From Lewinellaceae bacterium (GTDB lineage: Bacteria; Bacteroidota; Bacteroidia; Chitinophagales; Saprospiraceae): a stretch of DNA of 64,000 nucleotides. Under the pieces are notes generated by a model, which saw nothing but the letters and a program-made list of their open reading frames with translations, was not told where the DNA came from and ran no database searches. The stretch lies in assembly GCA_020636105.1 (NCBI GenBank), contig JACJYL010000002.1, positions 1,888,001 to 1,952,000 of the forward strand. Direction: 5' to 3'. Both the position numbers and the translations under genes were made by a program. Positions 17,262-26,171 of this stretch are shown one piece after another. How positions within the stretch are numbered: the stretch's first letter is position 1; every line of letters begins with the position of its first letter.

Positions 17262-18176
17262 TTACAAGCTCAGATAATCAGGAAGCACCGGACGTTTGGC
17301 CAACCCTTTATTTAAAATATCGAGCACGCGTTGTCTTTCGGCTCCTTCCAGCATTTTCCGTGGTTGTCTGACAAACTCCGTTCCTATTCCGGTCATCACC
17401 TCGGCTAATTTAATATTTTGCACCAACTGGGGACTAATATCCAGTTCTAAAATCGGTAAAAACCACCGATGAATGGCGAGGGCCTCTTCAATCCGGCCGG
17501 CTTTCACCAGTCGGTAGATGGCTACTGTTTCGGCAGGGAAGGCATCCACCAGCCCGGCGACCCATCCGTCGGCGCCCATAATCAACTCTTCCATGGCAAT
17601 GGTATCTACCCCGCAAAGTATCTTTATGTCGGTCCCGAAACTATTTCTCAGACGGGTAACATTGGAAATATCCCGGGTACTTTCCTTGATGGCCTGAATA
17701 TTGTCAAGCTTGAGCAACTTTTCCAGCATAGGAATTTTGATCTCAATCTTATAATCCACGGGATTGTTGTACAAAAGGATCGGGAGATCGGTACTCTGCG
17801 CAATTGTTTTGAAGAATTCAGTCGTTTCGTCATCCGTAGATTTATACATCATAGGCGGCAAAACCATCAGGCCGTCGGCTCCGGCATCCTGTGCTTTTTT
17901 GGCCAGGGAAATCGCTGAACGTGTCGATCCTTCGGCAATATTGACGATCACAGGAATTTTATCCCCGATATGCTGTTTGGTCGCTTGTAACAATTCGATC
18001 CGCTCTTCATGCGTGAGGGTAGAGGATTCTCCAAGAGAACCTCCGAGGATCATTCCGTCGATGCCTGCTGCGATCTGTGCATCTGTGTTTTTTAGAAAAC
18101 CCTGGATATCCAGCGCTTCGTCTTTTGTAAATTTTGTGGTAACTGCCGGGTAAACCCCTGTCCATTTTACTTTCAT
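17262..18176 (-). CDS. DapA-family lyase, probable 1-pyrroline-4-hydroxy-2-carboxylate deaminase
   Basis: A 304-residue TIM-barrel protein of the dihydrodipicolinate synthase/N-acetylneuraminate lyase family. The Schiff-base lysine K164 (QAIKEST), the tyrosine Y136 (LLYNNP) and the GGSLGESSTL loop at 45-54 are present. In hydroxyproline operons this member deaminates and rearranges 1-pyrroline-4-hydroxy-2-carboxylate to 2,5-dioxopentanoate. I start at the ATG ending at 18176 (MKVKWTGVYPAVTTKF); a 39-residue upstream extension is hydrophobic but not family-like. It is the first gene of the operon. A true DapA role is less likely given the neighbours. Confidence 0.9.
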   Translation of the reverse strand: MKVKWTGVYPAVTTKFTKDEALDIQGFLKNTDAQIAAGIDGMILGGSLGESSTLTHEERIELLQATKQHIGDKIPVIVNIAEGSTRSAISLAKKAQDAGADGLMVLPPMMYKSTDDETTEFFKTIAQSTDLPILLYNNPVDYKIEIKIPMLEKLLKLDNIQAIKESTRDISNVTRLRNSFGTDIKILCGVDTIAMEELIMGADGWVAGLVDAFPAETVAIYRLVKAGRIEEALAIHRWFLPILELDISPQLVQNIKLAEVMTGIGTEFVRQPRKMLEGAERQRVLDILNKGLAKRPVLPDYLSL

Positions 18177-18334
18177 AGTTATTTTTTTTTTGAGGATACA
18201 AATTTGGGGGTTGCTGATGGAAATTGTTATTCCTAAATTATTAAAAACCAATACTATTTTATCGAAAATGATAAAAATTCGTAGATAAATCAATTAATAA
18301 CATCAAAATAGTACGCAAACAGAGCATTGGCTTT

Positions 18335-19189
18335 TCAATATTCCTTTTTTTCCTCCATTAAAAACTTAATGTTGCGTCTTAGTCCTGAATATTTTGTTCG
18401 TTTCACTGCCGATTTCCTGAATAATTCACTAAAAACGTCTTCTGTTATTTCCTGCCATTCCCTTCTGGTCATGGACAACAGCTCGGGATGGGGTTCAAAA
18501 GCAGGTTCGTTGTGTGGTTTGGCAAAACGGTTCCATGGGCAAACTTCCTGGCAAATATCGCAGCCGAACATCCAGTTTTCGAATTGCCCTTGGTAGGATT
18601 CTGGAATCTCTTCTTTGAGTTCAATAGTGAAATAAGAGATGCATTTACTGCCGTCCACAATATATCCCCCGGGTGATATTGCTTCTGTCGGACAAGCCTC
18701 AATACAGCGCCTGCAGGTACCACAATGATCTTTCACCGGGCTATCGCTTTCCACCTCCAGGTCGATGATCAGTTCTGCTAAAAAATAATACGAGCCGGCT
18801 CCCGGACGAATCAGCATGGTATTTTTCCCCATCCACCCCAGTCCGCTGCGTCGTGCCCAATCCCTTTCCAAAACCGGAGCCGAATCCACAAAAGCACGTC
18901 CACTCACTTCCCCTATTTCCAGGTGGATAAAATCAAGCAGTTCCCTGAGTTTCTCCTTCACTACAAAATGATAATCCTTTCCAAAAGCATACCGGGAAAT
19001 TTTCGGAGCTGTCTCGTCCCGTTGCTGCTTTTCGGTATGATAATTATACATAAGGCTCACCACGGTTTTAGCTCCCTCCACCAGTTTTCGCGGGTCGGTG
19101 CGCTTTTCAAAATGGTTGGCCATGTAACTCATTTTTCCATGTTTTCCCATATTGAGCCATTCTTCCAGCCGATGAGCCTCCTCATCCAT
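18335..19189 (-). CDS. queG: Epoxyqueuosine reductase QueG, N-terminus without a usable start codon
   Basis: A cobalamin and [4Fe-4S] enzyme for the last step of queuosine tRNA modification. From the ATG ending at 19189, 284 residues are encoded, with the catalytic Asp in VDSAPVLERD (D102), GLGWMGKNTM, and ferredoxin-like clusters CGTCRRCIEACP and CDICQEVCP. The family normally has about 30 more N-terminal residues. That segment is present in frame upstream (including AEARRLGFGFVGFAKAEQ, open to 19294), but between the stop at 19295-19297 and 19189 there is no ATG, GTG or TTG. The true start may be a rare ATA/ATC/ATT codon, the start may be lost, or the sequence may contain an error. Downstream of the gene lies the hydroxyproline operon. 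Confidence 0.88.
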   Translation of the reverse strand: MDEEAHRLEEWLNMGKHGKMSYMANHFEKRTDPRKLVEGAKTVVSLMYNYHTEKQQRDETAPKISRYAFGKDYHFVVKEKLRELLDFIHLEIGEVSGRAFVDSAPVLERDWARRSGLGWMGKNTMLIRPGAGSYYFLAELIIDLEVESDSPVKDHCGTCRRCIEACPTEAISPGGYIVDGSKCISYFTIELKEEIPESYQGQFENWMFGCDICQEVCPWNRFAKPHNEPAFEPHPELLSMTRREWQEITEDVFSELFRKSAVKRTKYSGLRRNIKFLMEEKKEY

Positions 19190-19413
19190 CTGTTCCGCTT
19201 TCGCAAATCCGACAAACCCAAAGCCAAGCCGCCGGGCTTCCGCAATGATTCGTTGTTTGTATTGATGTTTCGGTACGATGATGGTCTTGATTATTTAGGT
19301 AAAGATATGGCTGTGTGCTGAACTTTCTGAGTTTTTATATCATTTTGGAAAAAAAGGAAGAAAAGCTTAAATTTGAAGCATCAATTATTCCATTACAAAA
19401 AATTTCGAGACCT

Positions 19414-19647
19414 ATGGGCATTAATGAAATCATTGAACAAGAATTAAAAAGGCAGGCATGGGAGGAAGGCCTGGAAGAAGGCCTGGAGAAAGGCATCGAG
19501 AAAGGCCTGGAAAAAGGTTCTTTTGAAACCCTTAAAAAAGTGTCCAGATCTTTGATTTCAAAAGGGTTCTCCACGGATGAAATTGCCGAAATACTGGAAT
19601 TGGATGTTAAGCTGGTTAGGGAACTTACTGAGGGAAATCCCGAATAA
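19414..19647 (+). CDS. Short Rpn/PD-(D/E)XK-transposase-like C-terminal tail protein
   Basis: From ATG 19414 a 77-residue highly charged protein is encoded: MGINEIIEQELKRQAWEEG, then a tandem E/K-G block (GLEEGLEKGIEKGLEKG) and a small helix-turn-helix-like end (LISKGFSTDEIAEILELDVKLVRELT). This resembles the C-terminal tail of Rpn-family recombination-promoting nucleases, but no nuclease domain precedes it. The frame is open back to 19315 with non-family residues. It may be a remnant or a stand-alone small protein of the kind made from internal starts in rpn genes. The DNA of the repeat block is itself tandem (about 19467-19518). Confidence 0.5.
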   Translation: MGINEIIEQELKRQAWEEGLEEGLEKGIEKGLEKGSFETLKKVSRSLISKGFSTDEIAEILELDVKLVRELTEGNPE

Positions 19648-19662
19648 CCTGAATAACGTCAA

Positions 19663-20601
19663 TCACCCTCTTTTTAACCTTTCCACAAAACTAAACAACC
19701 GGGAATTATTCCCCCTAATATTGAAATATGGAACTTGATACGCTCCCGTCCGGTGCCAGATAAATTCAACATTTTTGATCATGCTGCCTTCAAAATCAAA
19801 CGTATCTACTCCCCACTCCTCCTTTGCATAACGCATCACATGCCATACCATAAAAATGCCGGCCCCGCTTTTTCGCAACTTCGGATCCGAACCTGATATA
19901 TGGTAATAAGCCAGATCATCATCCCGCAGCAGGCAACAAACAGCATGAATCCGGTTTTCCTGATCCCTTGCAAAAAACAGAGCCGATTTTTTTTGGGCTT
20001 CGAGTGTTTTGAGATGTTCCACAAGCATTTCCCGGGAAGCATGCATTTGCTCGCCCTGGCGATCAAAGGTCATTTTGAGAACCTCATAAAACTCCTCCGG
20101 GCTGCCTTCCTGGTCGATCTTTACGAGCTTTTCCCCTTTTTTTATATTCTTGCGAATATCCTGGACAAAATTTCCCCGAACCTTATCCAGGTCGCTGATA
20201 TCCAGACGATAAGTGTACCGGGTGTTTTGACTGTACCCTTTCCAGAAAAAAGGCAGCCAGTTGGTCACAGCCGGATAAAAACTCTGGTTGAAACTGTCCA
20301 CAGCAGGCAACTGTGATTCGAGGCTTTCAAAAATGCGGTGCTGGTCCTTTAAATTTTCAAATTCGGGCAATAAAAACGGCCCCATATATTTCACAAAAGG
20401 CGGCATGGTGATGTAAGTGAATCCGTATTTCTTTTTGATAAAATAAGGCAGAGCCGCAATCACCTCTCCGTCTTCCTCCTCAAAAACAACATCCCATCTT
20501 CCCCCCTCACAGGCCGAGTCCAAATACCAGTCCCTGGCAAAAACCGGTACGCCGGCCTTTTCGCAAAAATCGTTGTAAAGGGCTCTCTTTGATTTATCCA
20601 T
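19663..20601 (-). CDS. GNAT-superfamily (FemAB-like) acetyltransferase
   Basis: A 312-residue protein with the twin-GNAT arrangement of FemAB-like/acetyltransferase-6 proteins. The N-terminal half has FARDWYLDSACEGGRWDVVF and PYFIKKKYGFTYITMPPF. The C-terminal half has RKNIKKGEKLVKI, then FARDQENRIHAVCCLLRDDDLAYYHISGSDP, then a cofactor-loop-like KSGAGIFMVWHVMRYAKEEWGVDTFDFEGSM. It is cytoplasmic with no signal. The substrate is unknown; related proteins transfer aminoacyl or acyl groups to cell-wall or polysaccharide precursors. No biosynthetic neighbours clarify its role. Confidence 0.82.
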   Translation of the reverse strand: MDKSKRALYNDFCEKAGVPVFARDWYLDSACEGGRWDVVFEEEDGEVIAALPYFIKKKYGFTYITMPPFVKYMGPFLLPEFENLKDQHRIFESLESQLPAVDSFNQSFYPAVTNWLPFFWKGYSQNTRYTYRLDISDLDKVRGNFVQDIRKNIKKGEKLVKIDQEGSPEEFYEVLKMTFDRQGEQMHASREMLVEHLKTLEAQKKSALFFARDQENRIHAVCCLLRDDDLAYYHISGSDPKLRKSGAGIFMVWHVMRYAKEEWGVDTFDFEGSMIKNVEFIWHRTGAYQVPYFNIRGNNSRLFSFVERLKRG

Positions 20602-20697
20602 TAGCTATTTGAATCTGTCGCCTGAAGCAATCGCGAATCCACCGGGTTTGATTCAGGCTAATAACGCGGAAAGCGGTGCATTGTTTTACGTATTCAT

Positions 20698-21558
20698 TTA
20701 CTTTCCCTCCACCAGTTTTAAAAAATCCTGAAGCTTATCATTATCTATCGTTACGCTAAGGTGATAATGTTTGATCTTCCAGCCCTCACCTGTTTTGGCC
20801 AATACGCCGGAACCCATACACACTCCCATCCAGGTGTCCAGTTTCTCTTCCCACCAGGCCAATTCACCATCCTCTGATACATAAATATTCCGGTCAAAAG
20901 GTTTGAAATCCCAGGCAGATTCACGTTGAAAATATTCAGCCGCCCACTCCTTCATCTCATCCCGCAACCAACGCTCCGTTTTATCCGTACCGATATAAAT
21001 GGCGTCTTGGGCCATACTCCCAAAAAAAACAACAGCATCCGAGACAGCGGCAGCTTGGTGCCAGTTGTCGAGCAAGTTGGTGATGAGGGTTTGATCGTCT
21101 TCCGCTTCTGTGCGGCAATTTAACCGGCTCCGGGTATCAATGATCTTGGTGATCTTCCAGCCGGAGGGTTCTTTGAACAACTGGAAGGCATTGGCCCCAC
21201 AGTGCGATACCGCGTCATTGACAAAAAAAGTGTATTCGGTCCAGACAGTGGCCAGGTGGCCATCCACGTGAATGTTCCAGTTCCACAAACGTTCTTCAAT
21301 TTTCAGCCCCGGAGGTATTTTACTCAACCCACTGATGAATTGCTCCAATCCATCGGTTTCTATCTCTGCCCCCGTTGGTTTATCTTCAGCAATGGTTTGC
21401 AACAGCACTTCCTGTGCAAAAACAGACCGCACCAGAGCCGTGTCGAGGGTATGCATTCCGGTGAATAATGTTTCTATGGTCTGCCTGACGGATGATTTTT
21501 CCTGCGCATTTAATACAAACGGAAAAACCAAAAGACCTAAAATGAACGTTCTAATCAT
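20698..21558 (-). CDS. Secreted protein with two tandem NTF2-like (SnoaL) domains
   Basis: A 286-residue protein with an N-terminal signal peptide (MIRTFILGLLVFPFVLNAQ). Two NTF2-like units follow. The first (about 20-150) has TIETLFTGMHTLDTALVRSVFAQEV and ends in FKEPSGWKITKIIDTRSR. The second (about 155-286) has LLDNWHQAAAVSDAVVFFGSMAQDAIYIGTD and ends in KTGEGWKIKHYHLSVTIDND. The second matches the SnoaL-3 pattern with the aromatic-rich DGELAWWEEKLDTW. The function is unknown; such domains bind or cyclise small molecules, or are only scaffolds. The export signal suggests the periplasm. Confidence 0.8.
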   Translation of the reverse strand: MIRTFILGLLVFPFVLNAQEKSSVRQTIETLFTGMHTLDTALVRSVFAQEVLLQTIAEDKPTGAEIETDGLEQFISGLSKIPPGLKIEERLWNWNIHVDGHLATVWTEYTFFVNDAVSHCGANAFQLFKEPSGWKITKIIDTRSRLNCRTEAEDDQTLITNLLDNWHQAAAVSDAVVFFGSMAQDAIYIGTDKTERWLRDEMKEWAAEYFQRESAWDFKPFDRNIYVSEDGELAWWEEKLDTWMGVCMGSGVLAKTGEGWKIKHYHLSVTIDNDKLQDFLKLVEGK

Positions 21559-21669
21559 AATTGGGTAATTTGTGCAAAGTTAAGCTACAAAATTAATCAT
21601 TCGAACCATATTCACACAAGGTCCTCTCAATTCGTATTTCGAAATTCGAAATTCGTAAATGAATTTCAT

Positions 21670-21677
21670 TAACTTTG
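21670..21677 (+). promoter_or_regulatory. Putative -7 promoter box (TAACTTTG)
   Basis: TAACTTTG matches TAnnTTTG and sits 34 bp before the histidine kinase ATG. The sequence just upstream is a tandem TTCGAAA/ATTCG-type stretch (about 21630-21660). Confidence 0.5.
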
Positions 21678-21711
21678 GGATCGAAATAAACGCGACACGT
21701 CAAACGCTCGT

Positions 21712-22878
21712 ATGGATATCTACAAAAAGAAGTCTACCTGGAAAATTTATCTGGCCATATTAGGCGTACTGATTGTTTTGGTATCGCTCGTTTACACGAA
21801 TTACCTGGCAGGCAAACTGGCGGAAGAGGAGAAAAAGAAAGTAGAGCTTTGGCTTATGGCCATTGAAGAGATCAATGATTTTGACAATGAAGACATTGAC
21901 TATTGCGGGCTGGAAATTCCTTCCTTCATCATCCGTTCCAATACGACGATTCCCGTCATCATTGTCAATGAAAGGGGCGGCATCGATGCTGTGGCCAATT
22001 TCGACCGTGACCTCGAAGGCAATGAACCTTATTTTAAAAAAGAAGTCGCCAAATTACAGGCCACCGATTACGAACCCATCCAGGGTTTTGCTGTGTCTAT
22101 TTATTACAAAGAATCCAACATATTACGGCAATTGCGGTTTTTTCCCTTCATTCAGTTATTGCTCATAGGCTCTTTTGTGCTCTTCGGATACCTGGCCCTC
22201 AACGCCGCACGGAGAGCAGAACAAAACAGGATATGGGCCGGCATGGCCAAGGAAACCGCCCACCAGCTAGGGACGCCCATCTCTGCCATCATGGCCTGGG
22301 TGGAACACCTTAGGTTGATCCGCGACAAAGACCCGGAAGTCCTCGAAATTGCCGAAGAACTCAGCAAAGATGTGGGCCGCCTCGACCTGGTGGCAGACCG
22401 ATTCTCCAAGATCGGTTCAGCCCCAAAACTGGAAAGTGTCAACATTTACCAAGAACTCGACGAGTGCCGTCACTATATGCAGAAAAGAGCACCACGCAAG
22501 GTCTCCTTTGATTTTCCGGCTCCCGACACCGGCGATTACCGGGTAAACATCAACAAGCACCTTTTTGACTGGGTAGTGGAAAACCTTCTTCGCAATGCCC
22601 TCGATGCCATGGACGGCAAAGGACACATCTCCGCCAAAATATACCCTGATGAAAAGTACATCAACATTGATCTGACGGACACCGGTAAGGGCATCCCCAC
22701 CAATAAATTCAAAACCATCTTCAAACCCGGCTTCACCACCAAAAGCCGTGGCTGGGGCCTCGGACTTTCCCTCGCCAAACGCATTGTCGAAGAATACCAC
22801 TCCGGTAAAATCTTCGTAAAGAACTCCGAGGAAAATAAAGGAACCACGTTTACAATTAGGTTGCCGAAGGCAAATTAG
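21712..22878 (+). CDS. Membrane sensor histidine kinase
   Basis: A 388-residue kinase. One membrane helix lies at about 11-30, followed by an extracytoplasmic sensor (about 31-140), a second helix (about 144-165), then the dimerisation box GMAKETAHQLGTPISAIMAW with phospho-acceptor H184. The catalytic ATPase domain has N box NLLRNALDAM, G1 DTGKGIP, F box GFTTKSRGWGLGLSLAKRIV and G2 GTTFTI. The ETAHQLGTPISAI form of the H box is common in Bacteroidota. No response regulator is adjacent, so it is an orphan kinase here. A consensus -7 box precedes it. Confidence 0.93.
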   Translation: MDIYKKKSTWKIYLAILGVLIVLVSLVYTNYLAGKLAEEEKKKVELWLMAIEEINDFDNEDIDYCGLEIPSFIIRSNTTIPVIIVNERGGIDAVANFDRDLEGNEPYFKKEVAKLQATDYEPIQGFAVSIYYKESNILRQLRFFPFIQLLLIGSFVLFGYLALNAARRAEQNRIWAGMAKETAHQLGTPISAIMAWVEHLRLIRDKDPEVLEIAEELSKDVGRLDLVADRFSKIGSAPKLESVNIYQELDECRHYMQKRAPRKVSFDFPAPDTGDYRVNINKHLFDWVVENLLRNALDAMDGKGHISAKIYPDEKYINIDLTDTGKGIPTNKFKTIFKPGFTTKSRGWGLGLSLAKRIVEEYHSGKIFVKNSEENKGTTFTIRLPKAN

Positions 22879-23063
22879 GAGAAGAGTTTACCCGCAAGGG
22901 GCGCAAAGCAAAAGAATAATCCTTTAATAAACGCTCCCGATGGCACTGAGATGGAACGAATTTGACGAATTAAACGGGTTTTGTATTTTATTATGAGTTC
23001 ATACCCTGTATTTTCAGTCCCATCTTTCTGAGCCAAAACCTTATTTCTCTCATCATAAAAAGG

Positions 23064-23071
23064 TATATTTG
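23064..23071 (+). promoter_or_regulatory. Putative -7 promoter box (TATATTTG)
   Basis: An exact TAnnTTTG match 16 bp upstream of the EAD11-like gene, giving a very short leader. It indicates that the small gene has its own promoter. Confidence 0.55.
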
Positions 23072-23087
23072 TTTCAAACGAACCACA

Positions 23088-23522
23088 ATGAACTCAAAAC
23101 AATTCATAGTCGCCATTCGTCAAAAAATAGCCGGTGACGAAATCCAAGATGCCATAACAGCCTTACAGGTTTTATTGGCCAACAGCCCGAAACTCAATGA
23201 AATTCTCATCCAATCTGCCCGCCATACCGATATCATGAAACACATACGCCTGGGTACCGTCGATTTCGAGCAGGCCAATGTCACCAAAAATCAAATCCGG
23301 CTGGCATTATTGGATTTGCTGAGTGAGGTGGAAAAACAGGAGGCTACGCCTGCCATTCAACAGGAGATGGAACAGGCCATTTCCATCGTCAACAGTAAAA
23401 ATGTGGTGAGCGGCTCGACGATTACCGCAGGTGGCAACGTGCATATCGGGGATAAAAACATCACCCAAAATGCCGACAAGATCATCAACATCGACAAAAT
23501 TGATAACGCCAACTTTTATTGA
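23088..23522 (+). CDS. Stand-alone effector-associated-domain (EAD11-like) protein
   Basis: A 144-residue protein. Residues ~8-85 match the EAD11 pattern: a helix with DEIQDAITALQVLL, a second with LNEILIQSARHTDIMKHIRLGTVDFEQANVTKNQIRLALLDLLSEVE. The tail (about 102-144) is NSKNVVSGSTITAGGNVHIGDKNITQ followed by Asn/Ile-rich strands, a linker type commonly attached to EADs in Bacteroidota. In known conflict systems EADs are adaptor modules that bring an effector (caspase, TIR, trypsin or CHAT-like) to an NTPase switch. No effector or STAND NTPase is fused or adjacent here, so this is an orphan adaptor. It has its own TATATTTG promoter box and is flanked downstream by a palindromic element. 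Confidence 0.75.
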   Translation: MNSKQFIVAIRQKIAGDEIQDAITALQVLLANSPKLNEILIQSARHTDIMKHIRLGTVDFEQANVTKNQIRLALLDLLSEVEKQEATPAIQQEMEQAISIVNSKNVVSGSTITAGGNVHIGDKNITQNADKIINIDKIDNANFY

Positions 23523-23664
23523 AGCCTATGTTTACAGACCTCGCCATTAACCTCGCTTAAGACAATATTTTCACGAAATTCAAGTATTCTGTTTTGTTGG
23601 TTAAGTTTGGCCATTATTTGTCGATTTTTTCAACTATATCAAACAAGCCGTTTTCAAACAGCCA

Positions 23665-23925
23665 AATTGGTTTTAAACACTTAACCACCGAATACAATCA
23701 GGTGCAGAGCACCTTAATCTTTGTCACCAAACAAGGGGAAAGGGACTCAAGGTGCAGCGCACCGCAACCTAAATCTGCGAACATCGAAAAAATGTTGCGG
23801 TAGCCTGTCCATGGCATACGATGCCGGGACGCTGCACCTTTGATAGATTTTAGAATTTTTTCACAACAAATTTATAGGTGATCTGCACCTATTGTAATTT
23901 TCGGCGGTTATTAAATCAAAACCAA
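23665..23925. repeat. Palindromic dispersed element, copy B (261 bp)
   Basis: It shares with 12561-12843 the terminal AATTGGTTTT, the AACC[AG]CCGAA block, the GGTGC...GCACC hairpins, the exact core TCTTTGTCACCAAACAAGG and CATACGATGCCGGGACGC. The two ends (23668-23714 and 23876-23923) are inverted copies of each other over about 48 bp. Inner arms GGTGCAGCG and CGCTGCACC are also inverted, and GGCATACGATGCC makes a central hairpin. It fills most of the 420-bp gap between the EAD11-like gene and the APC transporter. No protein is encoded. Confidence 0.72.
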
Positions 23926-23942
23926 AAAACCTGCGTTACAAA

Positions 23943-26153
23943 TTACGCCAACGTCAATCTCAACACAGAACAAGCCGCATGATCGGTAAACTTATCCTTC
24001 CTGGTGCCCAGCATCAGGTTGAGCAGGTTGGCCTTTTCGGGGGTACCGATGACCATGAGGTCGTATTCCACCGAGGCGTTTTCCATAGCCGTGACGGGGT
24101 TGTTGTCTTTTTTGACGATGACTTTTGCCTGCACGTTGCATTGATCCAGCAGGGCCTGTGATTTATCGATCAGGGCCTGTACCTCCTCATCGGTAGCCTC
24201 TTCGGGCATGATGCGCATAAAATTGAGGGTAGCATTATTATAGCGGGCCATACGATCGGCAATGATGATCATGGAGGCATCGTTGCGTTGCGGATGCATC
24301 CCGATCAGTACACGACGAATGTAACGCACCCCGTTGTCTTTAAACAGGGCGAGGTTGACATTCATGTGGGTGATGAGCCAGCCCATGGGGTTGCGTACCA
24401 GCAGTCCGTCGCCGACCTTGCCGTTCCAGCCCATTAGCATCCATTTACAATGGGTGCGATTGCTGATCAGCCGCACGGTGTCCGTCAGGTTGTGGGTGAT
24501 GATGGCTTCGAAGCCCACTTCCACATTTTTCTCTTCGGCCATGGCGGAAATCCGGCGGTGGATGGAAGTGATCCGGGGTTCTTCTTCCAGCATGGCATCC
24601 AGCATGGTCTGGTCGGGGATTTCCGTCAGGGAAACCACCTGGAGTGGATTGCCCTCTCCCAGGGCAGCTCCAATCTCCACCAGCATTTCCGGGGAGCGTT
24701 CCTTCCCGAAAAGGGGAACCACCACGCCTGTTTCCCGGGTCAGCATCTCTTCCAATAAGGGGATGGGCACAGGCTCTACCGTATTGCGGATCTGTGGCCT
24801 TAACGGATCACCTTTCGATTGACGGTGGGATTTAAAAAAGAAAAACAAGGCCGGGCGGTGTCCATACATCGTCAGTACGCCCAGGCGTTGTACTTTATTT
24901 TTGCCGTAAAGAAAATAAACCATGGCTCCGCCCAGGGCGATCACCGTTCCGGCGAGCAGGGCCAGCCCACCCAATACCACCAGCAAAACGATGCCTGATA
25001 CGATACCAAAAAGTTGCACCCATGGATAAAAAGGCGACCGGAAATCGGGTTTATACCATTGTACGGCAGTTTCCCGAAAAATGATGACGCAAGCGTTAAC
25101 CATCACAAACATCATCACCTGGAAAGCACTGGCCAGCTTGGCAATTTTCTCCACATCCAGTAAAAGAATCACCAACGCCATCACCACTCCTGTGACAATA
25201 ATGGTAACAAAGGGCGTCAAAAACCGGGGATGAACCTTTCTCAGTACAAAAGGCAACAAATTATCGCGGCTCATGGCAAAGGGAAATCGTGAAGCGGCCA
25301 GCACTCCCGAATTGGCCATGGAAACCAGGGTAATGACCCCTAATCCTGCCGCCATCAATCCCCAGGAATGGCCGCCAAGATGCGCGACCAGCGTGTAAAT
25401 GGGCCGGATATCCGTTGCCAGTTCCGCCACCGGAATATTCCCGACCAGGGTATAAGTGATCAGGACGTAAATGCTCATGACGATCACAAAGGAAAGCATC
25501 ATAGCCAGGGGAAGGTTGCGTCCCGGGTTTTTGATCTCTTCGGCAATGGCCGCTACTTTGGTGACGCCGGCGTAAGAGATGAAAACAAAAGCTGTTGCTG
25601 CAATAAGTCCGCCCCCACCGTGGGTGAAAAGCGGGTCCATATGCTCAGGTTTTACCGAGGGCAATCCAAACAAGAACACTATCGCCAGACTGATAATGCT
25701 TACCACCACCACAAACAACTGCACCTTGCCCACCTTCTTGACCCCTAAAATATTGAGCAATACAATCACGACCAAAAAAACCATCGCGGCAGCTTTCATC
25801 GGAACGGCAGCAATGATAAACAGATAAGCGCCAAAACCTACCAGCGCAAAGGAACTCTTCAACAATAGCGACAACCACAATCCCAGCCCGGAAATGGTAC
25901 CCATGGCCGGACCGAAGGCTCTTTCGATATAAACATAAGTCCCTCCGGAGGTAGGCATCGCAGTGGCCAGTTCCGACTTGGACAAGGCGGCAGGCAGGAC
26001 GCAAAGACCCGCCAAAAGGTAAGCCAGCCAGACCGAAGGTCCTGTTTTCATGGCTGCGAGACCAGGCAACACAAAAATCCCGCTCCCCAACATCCCGCCA
26101 ATGCTAATGGCGACCACTGTGGCCAATGGTAAACTCCTCTCTAATTTTTTCAT
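23943..26153 (-). CDS. APC-family amino-acid permease fused to universal-stress-protein domains
   Basis: A 736-residue protein. Residues ~1-430 are a 12-segment APC-superfamily permease, with the typical start LATVVAISIGGMLGSGIFVLPG and the conserved FVFISYAGVTKVAAIAEEIKNPGRNLP. Residues ~460-736 are cytoplasmic and contain two Usp-like halves (PLLEEMLTRETGVVVPLFGKERSPEML and YIRRVLIGMHPQRNDASMIIIAD...YDLMVIGTPEK). This fusion is known in APC transporters of the 2.A.3 group, where the Usp part may sense nucleotides or energy state. The substrate is not deducible. A 7-bp tandem repeat lies directly upstream of the start. Confidence 0.9.
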   Translation of the reverse strand: MKKLERSLPLATVVAISIGGMLGSGIFVLPGLAAMKTGPSVWLAYLLAGLCVLPAALSKSELATAMPTSGGTYVYIERAFGPAMGTISGLGLWLSLLLKSSFALVGFGAYLFIIAAVPMKAAAMVFLVVIVLLNILGVKKVGKVQLFVVVVSIISLAIVFLFGLPSVKPEHMDPLFTHGGGGLIAATAFVFISYAGVTKVAAIAEEIKNPGRNLPLAMMLSFVIVMSIYVLITYTLVGNIPVAELATDIRPIYTLVAHLGGHSWGLMAAGLGVITLVSMANSGVLAASRFPFAMSRDNLLPFVLRKVHPRFLTPFVTIIVTGVVMALVILLLDVEKIAKLASAFQVMMFVMVNACVIIFRETAVQWYKPDFRSPFYPWVQLFGIVSGIVLLVVLGGLALLAGTVIALGGAMVYFLYGKNKVQRLGVLTMYGHRPALFFFFKSHRQSKGDPLRPQIRNTVEPVPIPLLEEMLTRETGVVVPLFGKERSPEMLVEIGAALGEGNPLQVVSLTEIPDQTMLDAMLEEEPRITSIHRRISAMAEEKNVEVGFEAIITHNLTDTVRLISNRTHCKWMLMGWNGKVGDGLLVRNPMGWLITHMNVNLALFKDNGVRYIRRVLIGMHPQRNDASMIIIADRMARYNNATLNFMRIMPEEATDEEVQALIDKSQALLDQCNVQAKVIVKKDNNPVTAMENASVEYDLMVIGTPEKANLLNLMLGTRKDKFTDHAACSVLRLTLA

Positions 26154-26171
26154 ATACCTGTAAAGCTAAGA

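Noticed and set aside
19414..19647. Full Rpn-family nuclease/transposase gene
   Set aside because: Only the C-terminal tail is present; no PD-(D/E)XK core lies upstream in any frame.
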